A stretch of DNA of 64,000 nt from Flavobacterium sp. (GCF_027484705.1 NZ_JAIXSL010000024.1:62001-126000); one strand, 5' to 3'; shown: positions 9,542-18,057, numbered from the stretch's first letter. The notes: generated from the letters alone by a model not told the origin. Numbers and translations: made by a program.

Positions 9542-10114
9542 TTATTCTATTGTAATATCGTATTGTTCTAAAAGTCCCATGATTCCTGAGGTTGCGAACT
9601 TGGCTTTCTTCATCGGGTTGAACTGCGGGTCTATTTTATAATTTGCTGCGGTCGTAAAATCAACAGCGGCGAGTTGTGTTTCATTGAAAATCGCGTTTTC
9701 AAGATTGCAATGGTCGAACACGGATTGCGTAAGATTGGCGCCAATGAAAGTGACTTCCTTCATCGAACACGACACAAATTTGGTCTTGGGCATTTTCTTG
9801 TTCGCGAGCGAAGCGTAATCAAGCACACATTCCTCAAAACCCACTCGAAACAGAAAATCATTACAGCTTTGAAACTGGATGCCGAGCAACTTACAATTCT
9901 TAAAAGAAACATCCTGCAAACTCGTATTGCCGACCTGCATCATCGAAAGGTTGCAATCGATGAACTCGCATTCCATAAACGTGTTGTTCGAGAAATCGCT
10001 GTTCGAGAAATCACAGTTTTTAAACACGCAGCCTTCAAATTCACGGTTCTGGATTTTCGCGGCAATCGCGACGACCTTGTCAAAAGTCTTGTGGATGTGG
10101 ATTAAATCTTCCAT
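9542..10114 (-). CDS. Pentapeptide-repeat protein
   Basis: From about residue 22 the sequence follows the A(D/N)LxX five-residue rhythm: FEGCVFKNCDFSNSDFSNN, then CEFIDCNLSMMQV and further units up to about residue 150. This folds as a right-handed quadrilateral beta-helix. Many units have C or S where A is common. It lacks a signal peptide and is predicted cytoplasmic. Some pentapeptide proteins protect gyrase by DNA mimicry (Qnr, MfpA), but those show long uninterrupted arrays; this one is shorter and its target is unknown. Its start overlaps the stop of the DUF6095 gene by one base (TGATG), which indicates an operon. Confidence 0.8.
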   Translation of the reverse strand: MEDLIHIHKTFDKVVAIAAKIQNREFEGCVFKNCDFSNSDFSNNTFMECEFIDCNLSMMQVGNTSLQDVSFKNCKLLGIQFQSCNDFLFRVGFEECVLDYASLANKKMPKTKFVSCSMKEVTFIGANLTQSVFDHCNLENAIFNETQLAAVDFTTAANYKIDPQFNPMKKAKFATSGIMGLLEQYDITIE

Positions 10115-10344
10115 CAGTCTTGGTTGTTGTCAAACAGACTTTTCACTAAGGTCTGCACGCCTTTAAACAATAAGAAAACCGCACCAAAACAGATTGCGAT
10201 GCCAACTGCCAAAACCAGCCAATGCCAGCCATTGTTCTTGTTGATGAACGCATTGTAAATCACTGATGGCCCAATAAACATAAGCGGCAAAGCCCAGGCT
10301 AAATACTGGATTCCTTTATTCAAGACTTCTTTATCGATTCCCAT
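10114..10344 (-). CDS. DUF6095 small membrane protein
   Basis: I trim the start to the ATG at 10344 (MGIDKEVLNKGIQYLAW); the longer frame only extends into the upstream gene. Two membrane segments are visible, ALPLMFIGPSVIYNAF and WLVLAVGIAICFGAVFLLF, ending in a short amphipathic tail. It matches my recollection of DUF6095 in flavobacteria, a family of unknown function. Its start overlaps the upstream gene by 14 bases and its stop overlaps the pentapeptide gene by one base, so all are translated from one message. Confidence 0.7.
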   Translation of the reverse strand: MGIDKEVLNKGIQYLAWALPLMFIGPSVIYNAFINKNNGWHWLVLAVGIAICFGAVFLLFKGVQTLVKSLFDNNQD

Positions 10345-10618
10345 GTGGTGTTGACTTATAGTGGCGGTAAACTGCAAAAATAAAACTTCCTGCCGCATGA
10401 ATGAAGATTATATACAGGAATAAAAATATTTTTTTCAATCCAAGCTGATCTTGCGCGAAAAAATGCAACGGCGAGAATAAAATCAGATAAAAATAAATTA
10501 TGAAAACCAACACATTGATGGCGGCGTAACGATAAATGAGCGACCATTTCCTCAAAAGAAACAAACTCCAAATCATCATGATCGGAATGAGCGCTACAAG
10601 GCTGTAGAAAAAATACAT
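10331..10618 (-). CDS. Small integral membrane protein of unknown function
   Basis: The product has 95 residues with three predicted membrane helices (FYSLVALIPIMMIWSLFLL, AINVLVFIIYFYLILF, IFLFLYIIFIHAAGSFIFAVY). I do not recognise a family. The start codon overlaps the murQ stop codon (TAATG), so translation is probably coupled to murQ. A competing frame at 10356-10706 lies inside murQ and is a shadow. Confidence 0.65.
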   Translation of the reverse strand: MYFFYSLVALIPIMMIWSLFLLRKWSLIYRYAAINVLVFIIYFYLILFSPLHFFAQDQLGLKKIFLFLYIIFIHAAGSFIFAVYRHYKSTPHGNR

Positions 10619-11436
10619 TACTGTTTTTCGTTGAATGCATCAACGGCTTTCCGAACGCTGCCATGTTCCTGCAATAAAGCGGAAGCCTCTTCGTAAGCAA
10701 CCGCAATTTCGTCCATAATCATTTTGACGCCGCGGTCTACGAGCTTGTTGTTGCTGAGTTGCATATCGACCATTTTGTTGCCTTTGACTTTGCCAAGTTG
10801 GATCATGGTTGCGGTCGAGATCATATTCAAAACCAATTTTTGGGCGGTTCCGGCTTTCATGCGCGAACTTCCGGTGACGAATTCCGGGCCGACGACAACT
10901 TCAATTGGGAATTTTGCGGTTAGTGCTAACGGGCTTCCGGCATTACAAGTAATTCCACCTGTAACTATGTTTTTCTGATGGCACATTTCAAGTCCGCCGA
11001 TGACGTAAGGCGTGGTTCCCGACGCGGCGATTCCAATCACGACATCATTATGATCAATGTGGTGTTCCTGTAAATCGAGCCAAGCTTGTGTCGTGCTGTC
11101 TTCGGCATTTTCTACGGCACGGCGAATCGCTTGGTCGCCACCGGCTATGATTCCGTTGACGAGGTCGAAAGCTACGCCGAAAGTGGGCGGACATTCCGAA
11201 GCGTCTACGATGCCTAATCTTCCTGAAGTTCCCGCACCGATATAGAACAAACGTCCACCGAGTTTCATTTTTTCAACGACTGCGGCTACGAGATTTTCTA
11301 TTTGTGGCAACGCTTTTTGCACGGCCAACGGAACGGTTTGGTCTTCGCGGTTGATATTAGTCAGCAATTCGTGTACGGACATTTTTTCGAGCTGTTCGTA
11401 TTTCGAGGCTTGTTCGGTGGTTTTGGTGAAAGACAT
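10618..11436 (-). CDS. murQ: N-acetylmuramic acid 6-phosphate etherase
   Basis: MurQ cleaves the lactyl ether of MurNAc-6-phosphate to give GlcNAc-6-phosphate and D-lactate in cell-wall recycling. The SIS domain shows GAGTSGRLGIVDASECPPTFG, the family signature, with the catalytic glutamate in it. A second conserved block, GSSRMKAGTAQKLVLNM, follows. The 272-residue length is slightly short of E. coli MurQ (about 298). No MurNAc kinase, anhydro-MurNAc kinase or PTS gene is adjacent; instead three small genes of other families follow in the same operon. A good -7 box lies about 27 bases upstream. Confidence 0.93.
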   Translation of the reverse strand: MSFTKTTEQASKYEQLEKMSVHELLTNINREDQTVPLAVQKALPQIENLVAAVVEKMKLGGRLFYIGAGTSGRLGIVDASECPPTFGVAFDLVNGIIAGGDQAIRRAVENAEDSTTQAWLDLQEHHIDHNDVVIGIAASGTTPYVIGGLEMCHQKNIVTGGITCNAGSPLALTAKFPIEVVVGPEFVTGSSRMKAGTAQKLVLNMISTATMIQLGKVKGNKMVDMQLSNNKLVDRGVKMIMDEIAVAYEEASALLQEHGSVRKAVDAFNEKQ

Positions 11437-11462
11437 GCTGGAAGCTTAAATTTTTAGACCTT

Positions 11463-11470
11463 CAAAAATA
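11463..11470 (-). promoter_or_regulatory. -7 promoter box for the murQ operon
   Basis: TATTTTTG on the minus strand matches the Bacteroidota consensus TAnnTTTG. No convincing -33 TTG is visible. The predicted leader is about 20 bases. Confidence 0.6.
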
Positions 11471-11490
11471 GTGTTTTTTTGCTCGAATTT

Positions 11491-12213
11491 CTAATGTTTG
11501 TATTTCTTTTGGAGCAGTTTCACTTTGAGTTTGATGTTGTCGAAGATGATGCCCATTACCAACGCAAACGCACCAATGAACAACACATGCAAACCTATTT
11601 TAGAATAGAAAATCCCGCCGATGATGCCACCAATAAAAAAGAAGCTGATGATCGTCATTCGCAATCTTATCGAGGAATAAAGTTTTTCTCTTGTTTCTTT
11701 TTCGCGGTAGAAAAACAACTGTGACAGTTCAATGCCTAAATCGGTGAAAAGTCCGGTAAGGTGTGTGGTTCGGACTGTTGCGTTGGAGATTCTCGTCACT
11801 AACGAATTTTGTAACCCCATTGCAAAAAGCAAACTACAGGCGATAAGGTTTGGGTTTTCGATGATCATGTTTTTTCCGAAAATGGCGACTAGTAATAAAA
11901 TCAAACTTTCAATCGAAGTTGGGACGATATAGACAAAGTTGTCATTCCTGCGCGAGATGATTTCAACCAAGAAATTCGATGAAAATGAGCCTAGGAAAAA
12001 GAAGAAAATGTAAAGGAAATAGATGAACCCTTGCCAGAAATTGAGTTTGAAAACTTCATCTACGAAAAAAGCAAAATGCCCGGTCACGTTCGTCGTGAGC
12101 TTGGCTACCGCAAGGAAGCCCGCCACATTGACAATTCCCGCAACAAACGACAGCAATGAGGCAATCTGCAAGTTGTGTTTGGCGGTTCTTCGTTTGCCTT
12201 GGTGTGTGAACAT
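11491..12213 (-). CDS. YoaK/DUF1275 family membrane protein
   Basis: Six membrane segments are visible. The N-terminal LLSFVAGIVNVAGFLAV and the loop TTNVTGHFAFF match the DUF1275 signature, and the later GLQNSLVTRISNATVRTTHLTGLFTDLG is the most conserved stretch of the family. It is often described as a putative permease, but no substrate is established. The C-terminus is basic (KLKVKLLQKKYKH). An intergenic hairpin element separates it from the ZIP gene. Confidence 0.85.
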   Translation of the reverse strand: MFTHQGKRRTAKHNLQIASLLSFVAGIVNVAGFLAVAKLTTNVTGHFAFFVDEVFKLNFWQGFIYFLYIFFFFLGSFSSNFLVEIISRRNDNFVYIVPTSIESLILLLVAIFGKNMIIENPNLIACSLLFAMGLQNSLVTRISNATVRTTHLTGLFTDLGIELSQLFFYREKETREKLYSSIRLRMTIISFFFIGGIIGGIFYSKIGLHVLFIGAFALVMGIIFDNIKLKVKLLQKKYKH

Positions 12214-12257
12214 TTTGAATTGTGTTTCAGTTCGTGGTCTTTATACAAGGGTGCGTG

Positions 12258-12322
12258 AGGGATAGCAGCGATATCCTTTTGTGGCGGCGTTCGACGCAAA
12301 AGATTTAGCGAATAGCCCGACC
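12258..12322 (+). repeat. Dispersed intergenic hairpin element, copy 3 (opposite orientation to neighbours)
   Basis: On the plus strand it reads AGGGATAGCAGCGATATCC, then TTTTGTGGCG-gcgtt-CGACGCAAAA, then GATTTAGCGAATAGCCCGA. The stem is imperfect compared with other copies. Unlike the others it faces the 3' end of the neighbouring minus-strand ZIP gene instead of a start codon. Confidence 0.6.
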
Positions 12323-12343
12323 CTTGTGGTCACGCCCATAAAA

Positions 12344-13012
12344 TTACAAAAAATAAGCGAGTGCAATCCCGAGAAGGATCATCGAAATTTTGGCGATGTT
12401 GAATTTGTGTCCTTCGCTGCTTTCGAAAATGATCGTCGACGAAATATGGAACAGAATTCCTATGACAATGGCGGTGATTTCGGTATAATACGCATTGACA
12501 AACGGTAAAGCATCGGCTAAGAATGTTCCCAGCGGCGTCATCAGCGCGAAGGTCAGCATGAACGCAAAAATGGCTTTTTTGTTGAGCTGGCTTTTGATGA
12601 AAAACGTCGTTAAGATGACCGCGATAGGCAAGTGGTGGATGCCGATTCCGAGTGCTAAATTATGGTGGCGGCTCACAGGCAATCCTTCAAAAAAGGCGTG
12701 GAGGCAAAGGCTGATGAACAGCAACCACGGGATTTGCACCATTTTATCGTGGCCATGCACATGTCCGTGTTCGGCGCCTTGGGAGAAAAATTCCAATACG
12801 ATCTGGAATAAAATCCCGACCATGATGAAAATCCCAACGGAGTGTGAATGACTTTCGTAAACTTCAGGCAGTAAATGAACAACCGTTAACGACAGTAAAA
12901 AAGAACCGCTGAATGCCAGCAATAACTTGAGGTTTTTCTTGTTGTTGGGTTTTAGAAACATCGCGATGCCGTAACCCAATAAGACCGATATGAGAGGCAA
13001 TAGATAGTTCAT
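12344..13012 (-). CDS. ZIP family divalent-metal transporter
   Basis: The product has about eight membrane helices and 222 residues. Metal-binding positions typical of ZIP appear in VHLLPEVYE (helix 2), LCLHAFFEGLPV and IGIHHLPIAVIL (helices 4 and 5), plus a His-rich loop HGHVHGHDK between helices 3 and 4. ZIP proteins bring zinc, iron or manganese into the cytoplasm. Specificity cannot be read from the sequence. The gene begins on the stop codon of the methyltransferase gene (TAATG), so the two are cotranscribed. Confidence 0.88.
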   Translation of the reverse strand: MNYLLPLISVLLGYGIAMFLKPNNKKNLKLLLAFSGSFLLSLTVVHLLPEVYESHSHSVGIFIMVGILFQIVLEFFSQGAEHGHVHGHDKMVQIPWLLFISLCLHAFFEGLPVSRHHNLALGIGIHHLPIAVILTTFFIKSQLNKKAIFAFMLTFALMTPLGTFLADALPFVNAYYTEITAIVIGILFHISSTIIFESSEGHKFNIAKISMILLGIALAYFL

Positions 13013-13776
13013 TATTTGAAAATCATGATGAGACGTTCGCTATCGGTTTTGTGAAATTTCTTGAGTTTGTAATCGCCGAAAATGTCCAACAAATAAATGC
13101 CGGCTTCAGCCATCAAATCCTGGAAGTCTTGCAGCGTAAACGCGCGGACTTTTTCAGTGAAATGGTGTTTGATACCTTGATCATCAAAATCGATTTCTTT
13201 GTAGATATAACCGTCGATGTGGAAGCGCTTGATATGAAAATCGATACCGTCAACAGTTTTGGTTTCTTCGGGAACTAAGTTCGCTAAAACGTTCGGAACG
13301 TTCATGAAATCAATCACGCCGAAGCCATATTCTGAAAGGCTTTCTTTGATGGCGATGAGCGTTTTGAGATGGTCGGAATCGCACGCAAAATAACCAAAAC
13401 TCGTGAACAGGTTGAAGATGGCGTCAAATTTTTCAGCAAAAGGTTCCCGCATATCATGCACTTGGAAATGCAGCGTGTCGTTCGCATTTTTGTTCGCAAT
13501 CGCGATGCTGTTTTCAGATAAATCTACTCCCAGCACGTTAAAACCAAGTTGGTTCAAATAAATCGAATGCCTGCCTTTTCCGCAAGCTAAATCTAAAACT
13601 TTCGCATGTTCGGGCAAATTGAGGTAATGCGTGAGGTTGTCCATAAAAATCTGGGCTTCCCGATAGTTGCGTTCTTTGTATAAAACGTGGTAATAAGGAG
13701 AATCAAACCATGAAGCGAACCAGTTGCTGCAAGTGGAATCTTCGTTTTGAGATTTCGGTTTTTGAGAATTCGGCAT
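13012..13776 (-). CDS. Class I SAM-dependent methyltransferase
   Basis: The SAM-binding motif I is VLDLACGKGRHSIYL, motif II contains VLGVDLSENSIAIA, and FDAIFNLFTSFGYF fits motif IV. The N-terminus contains WFASWFDSPYYHVLYKER, common to a group of uncharacterised flavobacterial methyltransferases. The substrate is unknown. It is the first gene of a two-gene operon with the ZIP transporter and is divergent from the THUMP methyltransferase, with promoters that nearly abut. Confidence 0.85.
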   Translation of the reverse strand: MPNSQKPKSQNEDSTCSNWFASWFDSPYYHVLYKERNYREAQIFMDNLTHYLNLPEHAKVLDLACGKGRHSIYLNQLGFNVLGVDLSENSIAIANKNANDTLHFQVHDMREPFAEKFDAIFNLFTSFGYFACDSDHLKTLIAIKESLSEYGFGVIDFMNVPNVLANLVPEETKTVDGIDFHIKRFHIDGYIYKEIDFDDQGIKHHFTEKVRAFTLQDFQDLMAEAGIYLLDIFGDYKLKKFHKTDSERLIMIFK

Positions 13777-13805
13777 TTAATCTTTCACATTGAATTATGA
13801 ACGTG

Positions 13806-13813
13806 CAAATTTA
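13806..13813 (-). promoter_or_regulatory. -7 promoter box for the methyltransferase-ZIP operon
   Basis: TAAATTTG on the minus strand fits TAnnTTTG and lies about 30 bases ahead of the ATG at 13776. It is only three bases from the plus-strand -7 box of the divergent gene. Confidence 0.6.
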
Positions 13814-13816
13814 GTG

Positions 13817-13824
13817 TATTTTTG
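13817..13824 (+). promoter_or_regulatory. -7 promoter box for the THUMP methyltransferase gene
   Basis: TATTTTTG matches TAnnTTTG, with a possible -33 TTG at 13790 (24-base spacing, slightly long). It overlaps the ATG at 13822 used by the ORF track, which argues for the start at 13846. Confidence 0.65.
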
Positions 13825-13845
13825 CACCGAATACTTGATTTTGCC

Positions 13846-15036
13846 ATGGAAAATAATTTTAAAATGATTGCCAAAACCTTTTTCGGTTTTGAAGAAATAC
13901 TCGCCAAAGAGCTGCGCATGCTGGGCGCACAGGAAGTCGAAGAAGGCATCCGGATGGTCAGCTTTAAAGGCGATAAAGGTTTTATGTATAAAGCGAACCT
14001 GTCGTTGCGAACCGCTTTGAAGATTTTAAAACCGATTTACCATTTCCGAGCAAATACTGATTTGGCTTTGTATAAAGGCATTTCGGGCATCAACTGGTCG
14101 CAGTATATGAATTCGAATCAGACGTTTGTCATTGACACAACAGTGCATTCGGACTATTTCAAGCATTCGCAATTCGTGTCGCAGAAATCTAAAGATGCGA
14201 TTGTAGACCAATTCAGAAACAAAACCGGACAACGCCCAAGTGTCGATAAGGATTATCCTGATTTGCGCATCAACATTCACATCGATAAAGATCAGGTTTC
14301 CGTAGCGCTCGATACTTCAGGTGCTTCTTTGCACCAACGCGGTTATAAAACAGCCACGAATATCGCTCCGATCAATGAAGTCTTGGCCGCCGGTATGATT
14401 TTGCTTTCAGGTTGGGAAGGCCAAGGCGATTTCCTCGATCCGATGTGCGGTTCAGGAACCATTCTCGCGGAAGCGGCGATGATTGCATGTAACATTCCGG
14501 CAAACATCAACCGAAAAGAATTCGCGTTTGAGAAATGGAACGATTGGGACAACGATTTGTTCGACCAGATTATGGATTCGTGTTTGAAGAAAGTACGCGA
14601 GTTTCATTACACCATCAAAGGCTATGACAAAGCGCCGAGCGCCGTTCAGAAAGCCAAAGACAATATCAAAAACGCGAATTTGGAAGAATACGTGACGGTT
14701 CAGGAAAAGAATTTCTTCGATACCGAAAAGGAAACCAAAGGCCCGTTGCACATGGTTTTCAATCCGCCGTATGGAGAACGTTTGGATATTGAGATGGAAC
14801 GTTTTTACAGGGAAATCGGAGATACGTTAAAACAGAATTATCCAGGAACCAACGCGTGGTTTATCACAGCGAATCTCGAAGCTTTGAAATTTGTCGGTTT
14901 GAAACCTTCGCGAAAAATCAAATTGTTCAACGGAAGTCTCGAAGCGCGTTTGGTGAAGTACGAGATGTATGAAGGCAGCAAGCGCACGAAATTCAATTCG
15001 AATAATAATGAACAAATAACCAATAACGATGACTAA
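13846..15036 (+). CDS. THUMP-domain class I RNA methyltransferase (RlmL/RlmK N-type)
   Basis: The N-terminal ferredoxin-like and THUMP domains (TFFGFEEILAKELRMLG; later DLRINIHIDKDQVSVALD) precede the UPF0020 methyltransferase domain. That domain has LDPMCGSGTILAEAAMIA and the target-base motif NPPYGERL. This is the architecture of enzymes that make m2G in 23S rRNA (RlmL, position 2445 in E. coli) or in tRNA. The second methyltransferase half of E. coli RlmKL is absent. The start at 13846 is chosen because the promoter -7 box covers the earlier ATG. The C-terminus is Asn-rich and variable (NSNNNEQITNNDD). Confidence 0.87.
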   Translation: MENNFKMIAKTFFGFEEILAKELRMLGAQEVEEGIRMVSFKGDKGFMYKANLSLRTALKILKPIYHFRANTDLALYKGISGINWSQYMNSNQTFVIDTTVHSDYFKHSQFVSQKSKDAIVDQFRNKTGQRPSVDKDYPDLRINIHIDKDQVSVALDTSGASLHQRGYKTATNIAPINEVLAAGMILLSGWEGQGDFLDPMCGSGTILAEAAMIACNIPANINRKEFAFEKWNDWDNDLFDQIMDSCLKKVREFHYTIKGYDKAPSAVQKAKDNIKNANLEEYVTVQEKNFFDTEKETKGPLHMVFNPPYGERLDIEMERFYREIGDTLKQNYPGTNAWFITANLEALKFVGLKPSRKIKLFNGSLEARLVKYEMYEGSKRTKFNSNNNEQITNNDD

Positions 15037-15265
15037 ACTACAATTGCGTTCATTCGCTTACCAGTTAATCTCCTTCGGAATTTTATTTATCGGCTTGCAA
15101 TTTTTAATAAAAAAATATACCGATTTATCAGGTTGGTTTATTCCGCTTACGGCTTTTGTGGTCGGAACCATTTTAGCACCGCAATTTCAGGCCGTCAAAA
15201 CCAAAGACGGTGAAAAGTTGTTTATGAAGTGGATTTTTATGAAAGGCATTAAACAAATCAAATAA
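15029..15265 (+). CDS. Small two-helix membrane protein
   Basis: The 78-residue product has two predicted membrane segments (FAYQLISFGILFIGLQFLI and FIPLTAFVVGTILAPQF) and a basic C-terminus (MKWIFMKGIKQIK). I do not recognise a named family. The start codon lies eight bases inside the upstream methyltransferase gene, so translational coupling is likely. It converges on the DUF6048 gene, and only two bases separate the two stop codons. Confidence 0.65.
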   Translation: MTKLQLRSFAYQLISFGILFIGLQFLIKKYTDLSGWFIPLTAFVVGTILAPQFQAVKTKDGEKLFMKWIFMKGIKQIK

Positions 15266-15267
15266 CG

Positions 15268-16002
15268 CTATTTCTTTTTCACAGGAGGCAACGGAACTTT
15301 CTTCTTATAAATCGGAATTAAGTACGAAACGGTATAATTAAAACCCGCTCCGAAAGTACCATCATAAGTCCTGTTGAATCCCGGAATGTAGAGATTGTCA
15401 AAACGCTCAGGTTTTTTGTTTGACACTAGTTTGTGCATTCTGAAACTAAAACCTACATAGAAATTGTTGATGACTTTGGCTTTTACACCGAGCAACACTT
15501 CAATCCATTGCGCTGACAATCCTGTAAATTTTTCTCCTGAAACGATTTCTTGCGACGGTCCAAAATATGGATAACGGTTGTAAATCGTGTAAGAATTCAA
15601 GGTCTGGCTGAACGAACTCACACCATAACGCGCGCCGATGTAGACCATGTTTTCCATATCGAGCCAGTTTTCATACAAGTTATAATCAAAACCTGCTTTG
15701 AAATACGTGCCTTTGGTAGTGAAGTTGAGCTGGTCATCATTGACGGTTTTGTCTTCATTGCCCAATTCGCCTGCGAGATAATATTTTTTTGAAATCCTGT
15801 AATCGCCGACAATCTCGAGTCCTTTATAATCTTTCTCGTAAAAACTGCGCGTAAGCTTAAACAAATCGATTCCGACGCGTATACCGAAACGGTTCGTTTT
15901 GACCGGAACAGCAACACTATCGGTTTTCTGGGTTTGCGCTTCGACTAAAAACGAAGACAGCACCAGGACAAGGCTACAAAGAAATGTTGAGGTGTGTTTC
16001 AT
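15268..16002 (-). CDS. DUF6048 outer-membrane beta-barrel protein
   Basis: A signal peptide (MKHTSTFLCSLVLVLSSFLVEAQ) is followed by NRFGIRVGIDLFKLTRSFYEKDYKGLE and alternating strands with many Tyr and Phe. This matches DUF6048 as I know it from Flavobacteriaceae. The C-terminus is short and basic (YKKKVPLPPVKKK). It forms a pair with the DUF6452 lipoprotein gene upstream, whose 3' end overlaps its first 29 bases. The pair sits downstream of rlmD. A barrel-plus-lipoprotein complex in the outer membrane is a reasonable guess; the function is unknown. Confidence 0.78.
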   Translation of the reverse strand: MKHTSTFLCSLVLVLSSFLVEAQTQKTDSVAVPVKTNRFGIRVGIDLFKLTRSFYEKDYKGLEIVGDYRISKKYYLAGELGNEDKTVNDDQLNFTTKGTYFKAGFDYNLYENWLDMENMVYIGARYGVSSFSQTLNSYTIYNRYPYFGPSQEIVSGEKFTGLSAQWIEVLLGVKAKVINNFYVGFSFRMHKLVSNKKPERFDNLYIPGFNRTYDGTFGAGFNYTVSYLIPIYKKKVPLPPVKKK

Positions 16003-16483
16003 TTTCGGTTAAAATATCAGATTGAATTACAGTAATATTGCGCATCCACAAGCCATCGTCGCCAGTAGTATCAGTATGCACAAAAGGCGTGGTGGCGTCT
16101 AAAGTAAAAACGGTTTTATAACCACAGGCACGCGATACATAAATATTGGCACGCGTATAGTTGAATTGGAGGTTGTCGGGATCAATCAAGGCTGAATTAG
16201 CATTGTTATAATTTAAAACGAACTGGTATTGCGACAAATTAGCAGCAATATCTAGTGGTACCTTAATTTTACTCACGCCGTTATAAACCTGATAAGGCGT
16301 CGTGTCGCCATTTTTGATGATCGCGAGATTCGTCACGTTTTTGGTCAGTGTCGGATTGGTGACATCATAAAAAGCAATGATCAGTCGCGGTGTGGTTCCG
16401 GTAGTTTCATCGCAGATGTCATCCTTCTCACAGCCCGAAAAAACGGCTGCGACCAAAAAAAGAACTAACATTATTTTTTTCAT
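15974..16483 (-). CDS. DUF6452 lipoprotein
   Basis: MKKIMLVLFLVAAVFSGC is a lipoprotein signal, with CEKDDIC directly after it. The mature domain is beta-rich (LIIAFYDVTNPTLTKNVTNLAI), with C-terminal HTDTTGDDGLWMRNITVIQ and a further cysteine pair possibility with RACGYKT. It fits DUF6452 of Flavobacteriaceae, which has no known function. The 3' end overlaps the DUF6048 gene by 29 bases, an unusually long overlap, and the rlmD stop lies 30 bases upstream of its start. Confidence 0.75.
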   Translation of the reverse strand: MKKIMLVLFLVAAVFSGCEKDDICDETTGTTPRLIIAFYDVTNPTLTKNVTNLAIIKNGDTTPYQVYNGVSKIKVPLDIAANLSQYQFVLNYNNANSALIDPDNLQFNYTRANIYVSRACGYKTVFTLDATTPFVHTDTTGDDGLWMRNITVIQSDILTENETHLNISL

Positions 16484-16513
16484 AAACCTTTTGATCTTTA
16501 TTGGTTCCGGATT

Positions 16514-17929
16514 CTATTTCCTTTTTTCCAAAAGTACGACATTTTCTACGTGATGCGTCTGTGGAAACATATCGACCGGTCTGACGCGTGTCACTCGATA
16601 TTGTGCGTCCATCAAAGCCAAATCACGCGCTTGTGTCGCGGAATTACAGCTTACATAGACAATTTTTTCAGGAGCGATTTTTAAAATCTGTTCGACCACA
16701 TCTTTGTGCATGCCGTCGCGTGGCGGATCGGTGATGATTACTTCGGGATGGCCGTGTTGCGCGATAAAGCTCTCATTGAAAACCACTTTCATATCGCCTA
16801 CAAAAAATTCACAATTCGTAATGTTATTGCGTTTGGCGTTTTCTTTCGCATCGAGAATGGCTTCGGGAACGCTTTCGACGCCGATGACTTTTTTCGCTTT
16901 TTTGGAAACGAACTGCGCGATGGTTCCGGTTCCGGTGTAAAGGTCGTAAACGATTTCATTGCCCGTCAAACCAGCGAATTCTCTAGTGATTTTGTATAAT
17001 TCGTATGCCTGTTCGGAGTTCGTCTGATAGAATGATTTGGCGTTGATGCTGAAATGCAGCCCTTCCATTTCCTCTAAAATGTAATCGCGTCCTTGGTATA
17101 ATTTTATGTCCTGATCGTAAATCGTATCGTTGGGTTTTCCGTTGATGACGTATTGCAAAGACGTAATGTTCGGGAATTTTTGAATCAGATGGTCGAGCAA
17201 CAATTCACGCTTGGCCTTGTCTTCTTTGAAGAATTGAATCAAAACCATAATCTCACCCGTCGAAACCGTGCGGATCATGAGCGTTCTAAGCAAACCTTCG
17301 TGATTTCTTGGGTCGAAGAATTCGAGATTGTTCTCGTTTGCGAAAGCGCGGATTTCATTCCGAATCGCATTCGACGGATTTTCCTGCAAATGGCATTTGG
17401 TGATGTCGAGAATCTTGTCCCACATTTTAGGGATGTGAAAGCCCAGTGCGTTGCGGTTGCCCAAATCGGCGTCGCTGCTGATTTCGTTTTCAGTAAGCCA
17501 GCGTGAATTTGAGAACCCGAACTCCATTTTGTTTCTGTAGAAGAATTGTTTTTCGGAACCCAAAATCGGTTCAAATTCCGGAAGTTCGATTTTACCGATG
17601 CGCTGCAGATGGTTTTTGACTTCGTTCTGTTTGTAGAATAATTGCTGCGCATAATTCATGTTCTGCCACTTGCAGCCGCCACAAACGCCGAAATGTTCGC
17701 AGACCGGTTCGATGCGGTGTTCGGAAAATGCATGGAAACGGATCGCTTTGCCTTCGTAATAAGCTTTGCGTTTTTTGAAAGTCTGCACATCGACAACATC
17801 GCCGGGCACGACATTCGGGATGAAAATCACTTTGCCGTCCGGAGCTTTCGCCACCGAAACACCTTTAGCGCCGGCATCTAAGACTTTAATATGTTCGAAT
17901 ATAATTTTATCGGTAGTTTTTCTTGACAT
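16514..17929 (-). CDS. rlmD: 23S rRNA (uracil-C5)-methyltransferase, RlmD type
   Basis: The N-terminus is a TRAM RNA-binding domain (about residues 1-65). It is followed by the iron-sulfur cysteines CEHFGVCGGC (residues 77, 83 and 86), with a probable fourth in DITKCHLQ. The methyltransferase domain has VYDLYTGTGTIAQFV, then DPPRDGMH and YVSCNSATQARDL, which holds the catalytic cysteine. E. coli RlmD makes m5U1939 in 23S rRNA; assignment to that exact position, as opposed to the RlmCD-type dual activity, is by family resemblance only. The -7 box lies four bases from the ATG, suggesting a leaderless message. Confidence 0.88.
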   Translation of the reverse strand: MSRKTTDKIIFEHIKVLDAGAKGVSVAKAPDGKVIFIPNVVPGDVVDVQTFKKRKAYYEGKAIRFHAFSEHRIEPVCEHFGVCGGCKWQNMNYAQQLFYKQNEVKNHLQRIGKIELPEFEPILGSEKQFFYRNKMEFGFSNSRWLTENEISSDADLGNRNALGFHIPKMWDKILDITKCHLQENPSNAIRNEIRAFANENNLEFFDPRNHEGLLRTLMIRTVSTGEIMVLIQFFKEDKAKRELLLDHLIQKFPNITSLQYVINGKPNDTIYDQDIKLYQGRDYILEEMEGLHFSINAKSFYQTNSEQAYELYKITREFAGLTGNEIVYDLYTGTGTIAQFVSKKAKKVIGVESVPEAILDAKENAKRNNITNCEFFVGDMKVVFNESFIAQHGHPEVIITDPPRDGMHKDVVEQILKIAPEKIVYVSCNSATQARDLALMDAQYRVTRVRPVDMFPQTHHVENVVLLEKRK

Positions 17930-17933
17930 GCCG

Positions 17934-17941
17934 CAAAAGTA
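17934..17941 (-). promoter_or_regulatory. -7 promoter box directly before rlmD
   Basis: TACTTTTG on the minus strand matches TAnnTTTG exactly, and only CGGC separates it from the ATG at 17929. A transcription start five or so bases downstream would fall on the start codon. Confidence 0.6.
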
Positions 17942-18057
17942 GCGAAAGTTTGCTATATTTTAAACATGGGATTTCAGATATTTAAATGATTGAATGAGGA
18001 AAATTGGTGTATCATAAAGACCAGTACATCAACGAATGAGAAGGACAGAATAATGAA

